Positions 22,762-32,165 are shown, counted from the stretch's first letter. The stretch: DNA of 47,609 nt from an uncultured Collinsella sp. (GCA_947002045.1 CAMQJB010000015.1:1-47609), one strand, 5' to 3'. Notes: generated by a model not told the origin, from the letters alone. Made by a program: numbers and translations.

Positions 22762-23493
22762 ATGAGTTTGATAGAACAGTTGCGAGGCGCTATGGAAGAA
22801 TCGATGCACGTCGGCGAGCAGGAAACGAGCCTACAGGACCAGTCCTACCACACCATTCGACGCAAAATCGTCTACCTGGACTACAAGCCGGGCGAAAAGC
22901 TAGGCGTCAAGCAGCTTTGCGACGACCTGAATATGGGGCGCACCCCTGTGCGCGAGGCACTGGTGCGTCTGGCGCAAGAGAGCCTGGTGCGCACCGTGCC
23001 CCAAAGCGGCACCTATGTCTCGCCCATCAACCTCACCTTTGCCGAGAGCGCCTGCTACATTCGCGAACACCTGGAAAAACAGGTGATTGTGGAGTGCTGC
23101 GCCCGTGCCACCTCGGCAGGCATCGAGCAGCTCGACCGAGCCATCGCGCTGCAGGAAAAGGCCATGGCCGAAGAGGATCGCATCGGATTCTTTTTAAGCG
23201 ACAACCTCATGCACCGCATGATCTTTAGCATCGCGTGCCGCAGCACCGTGTGGTCGTGGCTCGAGGCGACCAATGCCGACCTGGAGCGCTTTCGCTGGTT
23301 GCGCGCCGCCACGCAGGTTCTCGACAATCAGGACATCGTGAACGAACACAAGCAGATTCGCCGCGCCATCGCCGGCCGCGACCCCATCGAGGCGAGCTTT
23401 TTGGTCAGCAAGCACCTGCATATGATGTTCCGCAACCAGACCGAGGTCCTGGACCAATATCCCAAGTATTTCGAGACCAGCAAGCTCCGCTAA
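22762..23493 (+). CDS. GntR family regulator, FCD (FadR-like) type
   Basis: 243 residues. The N-terminal winged helix shows YKPGEKLGVKQLCDDLNMGR followed by TPVREALVRLAQESLV, the GntR signature. The all-helical FCD ligand domain (about 95-230) contains D/H positions (DNLMHRMIF, NEHKQIRRAI, KHLHMMF) that in the family bind a metal and an organic acid. Divergent from the yeiH-type gene, which it probably controls. ATG 22762 lacks a ribosome site and may be leaderless, given CATAAT at about 22743; ATG 22792 with GAGG close by is the alternative start. Confidence 0.87.
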   Translation: MSLIEQLRGAMEESMHVGEQETSLQDQSYHTIRRKIVYLDYKPGEKLGVKQLCDDLNMGRTPVREALVRLAQESLVRTVPQSGTYVSPINLTFAESACYIREHLEKQVIVECCARATSAGIEQLDRAIALQEKAMAEEDRIGFFLSDNLMHRMIFSIACRSTVWSWLEATNADLERFRWLRAATQVLDNQDIVNEHKQIRRAIAGRDPIEASFLVSKHLHMMFRNQTEVLDQYPKYFETSKLR

Positions 23494-23543
23494 CCTGCCA
23501 AAAGAGGACAGGTTTATTTTGGCAGGTTTTATCTGGGCAAATG
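23493..23543 (+). repeat. REP-like dyad family 1, copy 1
   Basis: ACCTGCCAA...TTGGCAGGT dyad around GGACAGGTTTATT, followed by the conserved tail TTATCTGGGCAAA. Begins on the gntR stop codon. Other copies: 28966-29016 (minus) and 32109-32160. Confidence 0.85.
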
Positions 23544-23613
23544 CAACAAGGCCCGGCTCCGCCACATGAACTGCCTCCCATTTCTTGGACATGAGAAATG
23601 GGAGGCTTTCTTT

Positions 23614-24105
23614 ATGCGCGTTGATTTGAGGGTGAAGCATGATGTCGAGGCCAGGAAGGCGGCCACAGGGCTCTTCGAGCTCGGACACGGGTATAAATCT
23701 GCCGCGATTGCCCTTTCGCTTCCCGCGGAAGCCGTGAGAAGATGGCAGGAGATATACCGCGCATTCGGGAGCGAGGTGCTGCTGCGCATGGACGGAAAGC
23801 AGGGCAGGTACACATACGAGCAGAAGGTCGCCGCCGCCTCCGCCGTCGTCGACGGCGGCATGACGAAGACCGAGGCGATGGCGGCGTTCGGCATAATGTC
23901 GATGTCGCCGCTCAAGAAGTGGTGCGCGCTATACCGCGAGGGCGGCGCGGAGGCCCTGCGCCCGAGGCCCAAGGGCCGGCCGAGCGGTTCCAGGGCGAGG
24001 CCGCGGACCCGCGAGGAGGAGCTCGAGGAGCGGTGCCGTAGGCTCGAGGCCGAGGTGGCCTACCTAAAAAAATTACGCGCCCTGGTCGAGAGGGACGGGC
24101 TCTGA
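23614..24105 (+). CDS. IS3-type transposase OrfA
   Basis: 163 residues. Two helix-turn-helix units (GYKSAAIALSLPAEAVRRWQ at about 25-45 and MTKTEAMAAFGIMSMSPLKK at about 85-105) bind the IS ends, and a leucine-zipper-like helix (LEERCRRLEAEVAYLKKL) ends the protein. ATG 23614 has GGGAGG upstream, but that site is locked in a 12-bp hairpin (23574-23585 with 23594-23605), which should block translation from transcripts reading in from outside. The shift site A7 at 24066-24072 lies 31 bases before the stop. Confidence 0.9.
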   Translation: MRVDLRVKHDVEARKAATGLFELGHGYKSAAIALSLPAEAVRRWQEIYRAFGSEVLLRMDGKQGRYTYEQKVAAASAVVDGGMTKTEAMAAFGIMSMSPLKKWCALYREGGAEALRPRPKGRPSGSRARPRTREEELEERCRRLEAEVAYLKKLRALVERDGL

Positions 24106-24113
24106 CCAGGGCG
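24066..24113 (+). promoter_or_regulatory. Programmed -1 frameshift signal
   Basis: A AAA AAA (24066-24072) in the orfA frame, followed after five bases by a perfect 10-bp stem CGCCCTGGTC (24078-24087) with GACCAGGGCG (24104-24113). The orfA TGA lies within the stem's 3' arm. The -1 frame stays open from the slip to 24977. Confidence 0.85.
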
Positions 24114-24977
24114 AAGGCCGAAGCGGTCGCGGCCCTGCGCGCCGAGGGGCACGCGCTCGGGCACCTGCTCGCATGCGCCGAGCTCAAGCGGTCGACCTAC
24201 TACTACGCCCTCGCGCACCCGCCGAGGCCCACGCGCGCCGAGCTCTGGGAGGCGGCCGCCGAGATCTTCTCGCGCACCGCCAACGGCTGCGGGCACCGGC
24301 AGATAGCGATGTGCCTCAGGGCGGAAGAGGGGGTCGTGATAGCCGACAAGACCGTGCTCAAGATGATGCGCGAGATGGGGATTCGCTGCGGCATCAGACG
24401 CGAGACGGCCTACCACAGGTACAACTCGTACAAGGGCGTCGTCGGCAGAACGTTCGAGAACGTGATCGCGAGGGATTTCGACGCCGGGGCCCCGTGGCAG
24501 AAGCTGGGGACGGACGTCACCGAGTTCAAGGTGGCTGGCGGTAAGGCCTACTGGGCCCCGACGCTGGACTTCTGCACCAAGGAGATCGTGGCGAGCGACA
24601 TATCGACCACGCCCGACATGGCCCAGCAGGTGAGGATGCTCGACGAGCTGCTGTCCAAGATCCCCGAGGGCGTCGCCCCGACCATGCACTCGGACCGGGG
24701 CTGGCAGTACCAGCACGCCTCGTACACATCCAGGCTCGAGGCCGCCGGCATCGTCCAGAGCATGTCCAGGAAGGCGAACTGCATCGACAATGCCGCCACC
24801 GAGCAGCTCTTCGGCCACGTCAAGGACGAGTTCTACAGGGGCCGCGAGTGGAAGACGTTCGAGGATTTCAAACGCGACCTGGAGGAATACATAGTCCACT
24901 GGAACACGAGCCGGAGGCAGGTAAGATTGAAGGGCCTGACCCCGGAGGAGTACCGGAATCAGGCCCTTGCGGCCTAG
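24066..24977 (+). CDS. IS3-type transposase OrfB (made by -1 frameshift from OrfA)
   Basis: Catalytic part of the transposase, about 300 residues in the -1 frame relative to orfA. The integrase core has all three acidic residues: Asp in KLGTDVTEF, Asp in MHSDRGWQY and Glu in NAATEQLFGHVKDEF, the last two 35 residues apart as in the DD(35)E family. An N-terminal HTH_21-like region (RTANGCGHRQIAMCLR) precedes it. There is no good independent start before ATG 24309, which would leave the protein short but with the DDE core, so synthesis as an OrfAB fusion (23614-24977) is likely. Confidence 0.9.
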   Translation, partial: KKITRPGREGRALTRAKAEAVAALRAEGHALGHLLACAELKRSTYYYALAHPPRPTRAELWEAAAEIFSRTANGCGHRQIAMCLRAEEGVVIADKTVLKMMREMGIRCGIRRETAYHRYNSYKGVVGRTFENVIARDFDAGAPWQKLGTDVTEFKVAGGKAYWAPTLDFCTKEIVASDISTTPDMAQQVRMLDELLSKIPEGVAPTMHSDRGWQYQHASYTSRLEAAGIVQSMSRKANCIDNAATEQLFGHVKDEFYRGREWKTFEDFKRDLEEYIVHWNTSRRQVRLKGLTPEEYRNQALAA

Positions 24978-25060
24978 TCGCTATTTAGGGCGTCCAAGAT
25001 TTGGGGCGCAGTTCACACAACGGAGCCGGGCCTTGTTGTTGGCGCGTTTCGACAACAGAG

Positions 25061-25222
25061 CACTCGATGTCAGTCGTCAACAGCGAGCGAGCCGCTTTGC
25101 GCCAAGGTGACGTGAAATGAGAGGGCACTGACCTTCTGGTCGCGCCCTCGAAATTGAACGTCAGATTGGTGTGAATGCGGCTCGCGCCGCGTCGACCGGT
25201 CCGCCGTTCGGCAGAACGGCGG
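25061..25222 (-). repeat. Composite palindromic element, copy B
   Basis: Reverse complement of the element at 19200-19362 with scattered changes. Hairpin CCGCCGTTC-GGCA-GAACGGCGG starts nine bases after the glmS stop. At the base of the long hairpin GCGAGCCGC here pairs with GCGGCTCGC, where copy A has a shifted pairing, so the fold seems kept while sequence drifts. Confidence 0.85.
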
Positions 25223-25230
25223 AACAACAA

Positions 25231-27078
<1,848 letters not shown>

Positions 27079-27152
27079 AGGATAAATCCCTTCGCTCGCG
27101 TGACTGCAAAACGCCCACGCACGACGGGCGCTGAGACGTATAACGTCCGAGT

Positions 27153-27213
27153 ATTGTACTCACACAAACGCAAGCTGATATACCAGAAGTGGTATCTTAA
27201 ACTGGATACCACT
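27153..27213 (-). promoter_or_regulatory. glmS promoter region with repeated TGGTAT half-sites
   Basis: TACAAT (minus strand, 27153-27158) is a probable -10. Next to the -35 position lie ATACCA-GAAG-TGGTAT (27180-27195) and AGTGGTATC-N8-GATACCACT (27188-27213), sharing the middle half-site. Such TGGT/ACCA dyads are typical of GntR/HutC operators. Confidence 0.5.
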
Positions 27214-27228
27214 CGATGCACACACCCT

Positions 27229-27266
27229 ACCACCACAACGGTGACAGGCACCTTTGCGGTGGTTGG
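27229..27266 (+). repeat. REP-like dyad family 2, copy 1
   Basis: CCACCACAACGGTGACAGGC then ACCTTTGCGGTGG: an imperfect dyad with a GACAGGC core. A second copy is at 28919-28956. Lies just after the amino-acid permease gene. Confidence 0.75.
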
Positions 27267-27273
27267 CACTCCC

Positions 27274-27921
27274 CTAGGGACGCAGGCGGCGTTCGAGCCG
27301 ATTGCCCAGGGCCGTGAGTGCCATAACAATGACGTAGTAGACCACGGCCACCACTAAAAACGGTTCAAAGGCTCGATAGGTGAGCGCCTGCACGCTCTGG
27401 GCGGCGCGCATCATATCCATCAGGCCGATGGTTGCCACCAGCGAGGAGCTCTTGAGGACCGTGATCACTTCGTTGACCAGAGCAGGGGCAATCGAGCGCA
27501 TCGCCTGCGGAACGATGATCTTGCGCATCATGGGAACATAGCGAAGCCCGATGGCCCGAGCGGCATCGTACTGCCCCCGGTCAACGCCCTCGATACCACC
27601 GCGCACCGTCTCGGACACCGTCGCTGAGCCGTTGAGCCCCAGCGTAATGGCACCGGCGGCAAACATCGAAATTTTGAAGCCCGTGAGCTGCGGCGTCGCA
27701 AAGTACGCCAAAAAAAGCAACACGATGAGCGGCACGCCGCGAAAGATAGAGGTGTAGAAGTTGAGCACCGCACGCAACGGGCGACAGGGCAAAACCTTGA
27801 GCACGGCAATGAGAAAGCCCAGGACGAGCGCTATGGCCAGCGCGGCGGCCGTCACCTGACAGGTCACGACCAGGCCGCTCATAAACATCGGTATATATGG
27901 TTCTAGCAGTTCAAACTTCAT
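27274..27921 (-). CDS. Amino-acid ABC transporter permease (HisM/GlnP type)
   Basis: 215 residues, about five membrane helices. The binding-protein-dependent permease EAA loop reads GQYDAARAIGLRYVPMMRKI and IVPQAMRSIAPALVNEVITV, the polar amino acid family version. Start at ATG 27921 is preferred since AAGGG lies seven bases upstream; ATG 27927 overlaps it. The solute-binding protein gene is 33 bp upstream and surely co-transcribed. No ATPase gene follows; the next gene is glmS. The pair must use an ATPase from elsewhere, possibly the one at 44978-45742. Confidence 0.9.
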   Translation of the reverse strand: MKFELLEPYIPMFMSGLVVTCQVTAAALAIALVLGFLIAVLKVLPCRPLRAVLNFYTSIFRGVPLIVLLFLAYFATPQLTGFKISMFAAGAITLGLNGSATVSETVRGGIEGVDRGQYDAARAIGLRYVPMMRKIIVPQAMRSIAPALVNEVITVLKSSSLVATIGLMDMMRAAQSVQALTYRAFEPFLVVAVVYYVIVMALTALGNRLERRLRP

Positions 27922-27954
27922 CAGCATGCCCTTGGCGCGCGCCTCACCGGCTCG

Positions 27955-28836
27955 CTATTTTCCGGCAACCGTCGACGTACCGGAAGCGGAATAGTCGCCG
28001 TTCCACATGAAGTCGGCGCCCACATACTGCTTGATGCAGTCATCGATGGTGCCGTCCTCGAGCATCTCGCCGATGCACTCGTCAAGCGTCGCGACAAATC
28101 CGGCACCCTTCTTGGCCATCAGGCGGTACACGCCCACGTGATCGCTCGTCTCGGAGCGATCGAGCAGGCCCAGCACCAGGCCCTCATTCGCATCGCGCAT
28201 GGACTGGCCCTCGGCGCCGTCACACAGGTAGGCATCGATGCGCCCGGCGAGCACCTCTTGCAGGCACTGGTCGCCACCGTCGTACGTGTGAATATCAGCA
28301 TCGGGCATGACCTTGGCGATGAACTTGTTCTGCACGGTACCGGTGGTGCAGGCGATAGACTTGCCGGCGAGGTCCTCAACGCGCTTGACGGGATCGCCGC
28401 CGAGCGTGAGAACGCCCACAAGCGGCTGATAGTAGCCGCGCGTGAAGTCATAGGTCTGCTCGCGCTCTTCATTGGAGCTCATCGCCATGGTAAAGGCCTT
28501 GTCATCGCTCTGCACCGATGCAAGCGTGGCGGCAAAGTCCTGCGGCTCAAAGTCGTAAGAAAAGCCCAAGCGCGAGGCCATCTCGTCAGCGATAGCGATG
28601 TCCAGGCCGACAACCTTCTGCTTGCCGTCCGACTGCGTCTCCAGATAGCGATAGGGCGCAAAGGCATCGTCGCCCACAAAGGTGAGCTTGGCGCCCTTGA
28701 TATCGTCGCCCGCAACCGCAGCAGAACCAGCGGCAGAGCCCTTGTCAGCGCCACTGCCAGCGCAACCGCTCGCCGCAACCATTGCAGCACCGGCGATCAA
28801 ACCCAGGAAATCACGACGAGAAACAGCGCGAGTCAT
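27955..28836 (-). CDS. Amino-acid ABC transporter substrate-binding lipoprotein
   Basis: 293 residues. The signal begins MTRAVSRRDFLGLIAGAAMV with a twin-arginine motif and a lipobox (VAASGC, Cys about 26), so it is probably exported folded and lipid-anchored. The mature protein is a periplasmic-binding-protein type 3 fold: GAKLTFVGDDAFAPYRYLET, VVGLDIAIADEMASRLGFSY, KRVEDLAGKSIACTTGTVQN. Asp and Arg positions for amino-acid binding (GLDIAIADE, and NEEREQTYDFTRGYY) are as in cystine/glutamine binders. Specificity is not readable. AAGG lies eight bases before ATG 28836. Confidence 0.9.
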   Translation of the reverse strand: MTRAVSRRDFLGLIAGAAMVAASGCAGSGADKGSAAGSAAVAGDDIKGAKLTFVGDDAFAPYRYLETQSDGKQKVVGLDIAIADEMASRLGFSYDFEPQDFAATLASVQSDDKAFTMAMSSNEEREQTYDFTRGYYQPLVGVLTLGGDPVKRVEDLAGKSIACTTGTVQNKFIAKVMPDADIHTYDGGDQCLQEVLAGRIDAYLCDGAEGQSMRDANEGLVLGLLDRSETSDHVGVYRLMAKKGAGFVATLDECIGEMLEDGTIDDCIKQYVGADFMWNGDYSASGTSTVAGK

Positions 28837-28918
28837 ACCAAAGCCTTTCAATCTACGTTCAAAGCGGCTTCCATTGTAGACACTCCACCGTTTAACGCGC
28901 AGCCCAGCCGCGCCAAAA

Positions 28919-28956
28919 CCACCACAAAGGGGGACAGGCACCTTTGTGTGGTCTGG
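28919..28956 (+). repeat. REP-like dyad family 2, copy 2
   Basis: CCACCACAAAGGGGGACAGG then CACCTTTGTGTGGT, a better dyad than the copy at 27229. It lies 10 bp from a family 1 copy. Confidence 0.75.
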
Positions 28957-28965
28957 ACTCCGGTG

Positions 28966-29016
28966 TTTGCCCAGATAAAACCTGCCAAAATAAACCTGTC
29001 CCTAATTGGTAGGTTT
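28966..29016 (-). repeat. REP-like dyad family 1, copy 2
   Basis: On the minus strand AACCTACCAATTAGGGACAG then GTTTATTTTGGCAGGTTTTATCTGGGCAAA up to 28966. Its plus-strand end (GGTAGGTTTTGAC) overlaps the -35 box of the lacI-type gene. Confidence 0.85.
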
Positions 29017-29046
29017 TGACACCCCGGAAACGGGCGATGCTACAAT
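29016..29046 (+). promoter_or_regulatory. Promoter of the LacI-type gene
   Basis: TTGACA (29016-29021) and TACAAT (29041-29046) with a long 19-base spacer; TGC before TACAAT gives an extended -10. The -35 abuts the end of a REP-like repeat. Confidence 0.65.
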
Positions 29047-29081
29047 CTGACTCGTACTTGAAACGCATCAAAGGGGCCGCT

Positions 29082-30194
29082 ATGGCAAAGGTAAAAATCA
29101 GCGACGTCGCGCGCGAGGCAGGAGTCTCGCTGGGCACGGTATCCAACGCGCTCAACCACCCCGAAAAGCTGCGCCCCGAGACCCTCAAGCTCATCAACGA
29201 GACCATCAATCGCCTTGGCTACCTGCCCAACCAAAGTGCTCGCCAGCTCGCGGGCGGCGCCACCAAGTCCTTTGGCCTGGTCCTCCCCCGTCTCGACCAT
29301 GGCTTCTCGCTCCAAATTGCCAGCGGCGCCCATAACGAGGCCCGCAAGCACGGTTATGACCTGCTCATCGCCAACGCCGATAACGACGACATTCTCGAGG
29401 ACCATTACCTGCGTTATTTTATGGGCACGCAGATGTCCGGCGTCATGGTTCAGCCCATGGCGTCCCCCGACTGGCACCCCGCTATGACCAAGATGCCCGT
29501 GCCGATCGTCCATCTGGATATCCACTGCTCCGAACCCGGTTACTACGTGGCCGCCGACAACGAGGCACAGGGGCGCATTATCGCCGAGCTCGCCATTGCC
29601 CGCGGCGCACACCATATCACCGTTGTGGGCAGAGCGGCATTTATGCAACTCACCCTGCGCGTACTTGGCATCCACAAGGCCCTCGCTCTGCATCCCGATA
29701 TCAAAATTGAGGTCATTGACGCCGGAGAATGGAATACCGCTGCCGACGGTTACAGCATCGGCGCTCAGATTGCCGAGCGCTCTACCGACGAGCGTCCCGA
29801 TTTTGTCATCGGCCTTACCGATGTATTGGCCTCGGGCGTTATCTCGGCGTTGACCGACAAAGGCATCTCCGTCCCCGAACAGGTTCGCGTGGCCGGCTGC
29901 GACGGCAACCCGCTTGCATGGAGCGGGTCGGTCCCCCTCACCACCGTAGCACCCCCGGGCTACGAGATTGGCCGCAAGGGTGTCCAGCTGCTCATGGAGC
30001 AAATCGAGAACAAGGCGCCGGCAAAAACCAAACGCGTCCGTATCGGCTCCGCCGCACGCACCGTCACCGAGGTCACAGCCGCCGAGGACATCAACCGTCA
30101 GGAACTCGTGCGGCCGTTCCTCTTGGAGCGCGCCAGTACCCAGGCGAGCAGCCAAGCCGAAGCCACCGCCATCAACCTCGGCGCGTATCTATAG
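29082..30194 (+). CDS. LacI family transcriptional regulator
   Basis: 370 residues. The N-terminal HTH and hinge are canonical: VKISDVAREAGVSLGTVSNA, LNHPEKLRPETLKLINETIN and RLGYLPNQSARQLAGG. The effector domain (about 65-340) is a periplasmic-binding-like fold (SFGLVLPRLDHGFSLQIASG; VAGCDGNPLAWSGSVPLTTV) suggesting a sugar or related ligand. AAGGGG lies six bases before ATG 29082. No obvious target operon adjoins; neighbours are an amino-acid importer (divergent) and a HAD phosphatase (convergent). Confidence 0.92.
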   Translation: MAKVKISDVAREAGVSLGTVSNALNHPEKLRPETLKLINETINRLGYLPNQSARQLAGGATKSFGLVLPRLDHGFSLQIASGAHNEARKHGYDLLIANADNDDILEDHYLRYFMGTQMSGVMVQPMASPDWHPAMTKMPVPIVHLDIHCSEPGYYVAADNEAQGRIIAELAIARGAHHITVVGRAAFMQLTLRVLGIHKALALHPDIKIEVIDAGEWNTAADGYSIGAQIAERSTDERPDFVIGLTDVLASGVISALTDKGISVPEQVRVAGCDGNPLAWSGSVPLTTVAPPGYEIGRKGVQLLMEQIENKAPAKTKRVRIGSAARTVTEVTAAEDINRQELVRPFLLERASTQASSQAEATAINLGAYL

Positions 30195-30217
30195 CACGTC
30201 GGTCAGTATGCCAAAAC

Positions 30218-30267
30218 GCCGCTTAAGCAAAAGAGGCCCGACCATTGCCGGACCTCTTTTGCTTAAG
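30218..30267. terminator. Bidirectional terminator between lacI-type and HAD genes
   Basis: CGCTTAAGCAAAAGAGG (30218-30234) and its exact reverse complement (30251-30267) with CCG/CGG in between. The run of four T/A within the arms could serve both strands. Confidence 0.8.
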
Positions 30268-30307
30268 CGCAAGGTCAGCCGATTGCTCGTTTCAACTCCG
30301 CAATTGT

Positions 30308-30958
30308 CTAGCGCACGGCCTTGACCGCCGCCGTCAGATCGAACAATGTGTCGAGCACGGCCTCGCAGCCATCCACCACGTCCTGCGGCAGCGGCACGAT
30401 ATCGGGGACGGCAAAGACGTGGCAGCCGGCCGTGATACCCGAGACGCAGCCGTTGCGCGAATCCTCGACCACGGCACATTCCTCGGGAGCAAAGCCCGCG
30501 CGCTCGCAGGCGAGCAGATACATCTCGGGGTCGGGCTTGCCGCGCACGACGTCCTCGCCGCAGGTCACCGTCTCAAACTTGTCAAAAAGACCGACCATCT
30601 TAAGGTTGCGCTCGGCCGTAGCGAGGCGCGACGACGTCGCTAGACCCACGTGATAGCCCGCAGCCAGCAGCTCGTCTATGCACTCGGCAGCGCCGGCCTT
30701 AAGCTCCAGTTCGGTCTTGACCATCTCGTCGCGAATCTCCTTGTGGCGGACATAGATCGCCTCGGTGGTTTCGTGGCTGCCGTAATGCTTATCAAGGATG
30801 TCCATGACATCGGGCAGCGTGCGACCGATAAACTGATGGATCAGCGCTTCATCAATCGCGACCCCCAGCTCGGCAGCGCCCGCCTTCCATGCCTTGATGC
30901 CCAAACGCTCGGTATCGACCAGCGTTCCGTCCATGTCAAAAATAACAGCCTTGATCAT
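30308..30958 (-). CDS. HAD superfamily phosphatase, beta-phosphoglucomutase-like
   Basis: 216 residues. Motif I is AVIFDMDGTLVDTE, motif II LATSSRLATAERN, motif III Lys in RGKPDPEMYLLA, and motif IV VVEDSRNGCVSGITAG. The helical cap lies at about 18-85. The DxDGT-VDTE form suits phosphatases and mutases acting on sugar phosphates; which cannot be told. ATG 30958 has GAGGGG six bases upstream. The upstream 100 bp is rich in TATA-like tracts, but no single promoter stands out. Confidence 0.9.
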   Translation of the reverse strand: MIKAVIFDMDGTLVDTERLGIKAWKAGAAELGVAIDEALIHQFIGRTLPDVMDILDKHYGSHETTEAIYVRHKEIRDEMVKTELELKAGAAECIDELLAAGYHVGLATSSRLATAERNLKMVGLFDKFETVTCGEDVVRGKPDPEMYLLACERAGFAPEECAVVEDSRNGCVSGITAGCHVFAVPDIVPLPQDVVDGCEAVLDTLFDLTAAVKAVR

Positions 30959-31062
30959 ATCGATCCCCTCACCGGATTGCATTACTGCCACTCTACCGCA
31001 CTTTACAAACTTGTATATAACGTATATAGCATATTGCACTTTCGTTACATAAGCGGAAGTCT

Positions 31063-31091
31063 TATGACAGGCAGCTCGGTAGGATTATAGT
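31063..31091 (+). promoter_or_regulatory. Probable promoter of larE
   Basis: TATGAC, 17-base spacer, TATAGT (31086-31091), 35 bp before the start codon. Confidence 0.4.
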
Positions 31092-31125
31092 TTTCGACCG
31101 AGTACTCAATGGTAAGGATCGTTTC

Positions 31126-32004
31126 ATGCTTTCAGACACTACTGCACCTGCAGAGGAGCTTCAGGACAAACTCACGACGCTCGAGCAGTTGCTTTTGGCA
31201 TACGGACGCGTCGCCATCGGCTTTTCCGGTGGCGTCGACAGCAGCTTTTTGGCCGCGGTCTGCGCCCGCATTATGCCTGCCAGCACGCTTCTCGTTCACC
31301 TCACCACGCCGCTCATCGGCACGCCCGAACAAACCTCGTTTGAGCGATCCGTTGACGGGCAAACCAATGAGGGGCCGCATTTTAAGCTCCCCGTGCTCAA
31401 TCTTTCGGTCGATCAGCTGCAGCTCCCCCAAGTAGCCTGCAACGACGCCAATCGCTGCTACCACTGCAAGCAGGCCGGCTTTACCGCCATCGTCAACCAC
31501 GCCAAGTCGCTGGGCTTTTCCACCGTCATCGATGGCAGCAATGCAAGCGATCGCGGTGACTACCGCCCCGGCATGCGCGCGGCAGAAGAGCTCGGCGTAC
31601 GCTCCCCTCTCATGGAGGTCGGCTTTACCAAGGACGAAGAGCGCGAGCTGTTGCGTGCATGGGGCTATCCCGCTTGGAGCCTGCCGGCGGGAGCCTGTCT
31701 TGCCACGCGCGTCCCCACGGGCGAGGAGCTTACGCGCGAGAAGGTCGATTTGATCCGCGCCTGCGAGGATTACCTGCACGATCTTGATCTGGCACAGGTA
31801 CGCGCGCGCTTAATCGGCGGCTGCATGCATATCGAGGCCGCACCCGCAGATGTCGCCAAGATTGCTGCCCTCGGTGGCAACGCCGTCGATGCCGAGGGCA
31901 AAACCCCGCTGCCCGCCGCCATCGAGTCCGCGCTGCGCGAGCTGGGCTGCGACCATATCTCCCCCGAGGTCACCCCCTACATTCACGGCAACATGAACCA
32001 ATAG
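31126..32004 (+). CDS. larE: LarE-type ATP-dependent sacrificial sulfur transferase
   Basis: 292 residues. LarE activates pyridinium biscarboxylic acid with ATP and donates sulfur in making the nickel-pincer cofactor of lactate racemase-type enzymes. The PP-loop ATP site is S34GGVDSS40; DGSNASDRGDYRPGMRAAEE and SLPAGACLATRVPTGEEL are family motifs. Cys191 in GACLATR matches the sulfur-donor position, and C111/C114 in RCYHC could, with it, hold an iron-sulfur cluster as in the clustered LarE class; that class assignment is an inference. No larA, larB or larC lies in the window. GGTAAGGA precedes ATG 31126. Confidence 0.87.
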   Translation: MLSDTTAPAEELQDKLTTLEQLLLAYGRVAIGFSGGVDSSFLAAVCARIMPASTLLVHLTTPLIGTPEQTSFERSVDGQTNEGPHFKLPVLNLSVDQLQLPQVACNDANRCYHCKQAGFTAIVNHAKSLGFSTVIDGSNASDRGDYRPGMRAAEELGVRSPLMEVGFTKDEERELLRAWGYPAWSLPAGACLATRVPTGEELTREKVDLIRACEDYLHDLDLAQVRARLIGGCMHIEAAPADVAKIAALGGNAVDAEGKTPLPAAIESALRELGCDHISPEVTPYIHGNMNQ

Positions 32005-32016
32005 CGCATCCCGATG

Positions 32017-32083
32017 AGTTGCGGTGGAATAGTTCCTGTTTTGCGGCCAATCGGGCACAAACAGGAACTATTCCACCGCAACT
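32017..32083. repeat. Palindromic repeat, copy 2 of 2 (25-bp perfect arms)
   Basis: The same 25-base arms as at 6990-7055 (32017-32041 and 32059-32083), without a single change, around a different 17-base loop. Starts 13 bp after the larE stop. Confidence 0.9.
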
Positions 32084-32108
32084 TCGTTTGGCGGGCATTG
32101 ACCCGCAG

Positions 32109-32160
32109 ACCTGCCAATAAGGGACAGGTTCATTTTGGCAGGTTTTATCTGGGGAAACGC
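32109..32160 (+). repeat. REP-like dyad family 1, copy 3
   Basis: ACCTGCCAATAAGGGACAGG, then TTCATTTTGGCAGGTTTTATCTGGGGAAA. Same dyad and tail as the copies at 23493 and 28966. Confidence 0.85.
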
Positions 32161-32165
32161 AGACA

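Larger units (their letters stand above)
23567..25015 (+). mobile_element. IS3 family (IS150-like) insertion sequence, complete
   Basis: 1449 bp. Terminal inverted repeats of 24 bp start TGAACTGC and end CTTGGAC (left 23567-23590, right 24992-25015) and match at about 20 of 24 positions; tips are TG...CA. CACA flanks both ends (23563-23566, 25016-25019) as the target duplication. It carries orfA and orfB with a -1 frameshift signal. The flanks are themselves complementary: CAACAAGGCCCGGCTCCG on the left and CGGAGCCGGGCCTTGTTG on the right, so the element sits in the 6-base loop of a former 18-bp hairpin. All coding parts look intact, so it may be active. Confidence 0.93.

Noticed and set aside
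27079..27273. glmS ribozyme
   Set aside because: No conserved core of the glmS ribozyme was recognised upstream of the glmS start.
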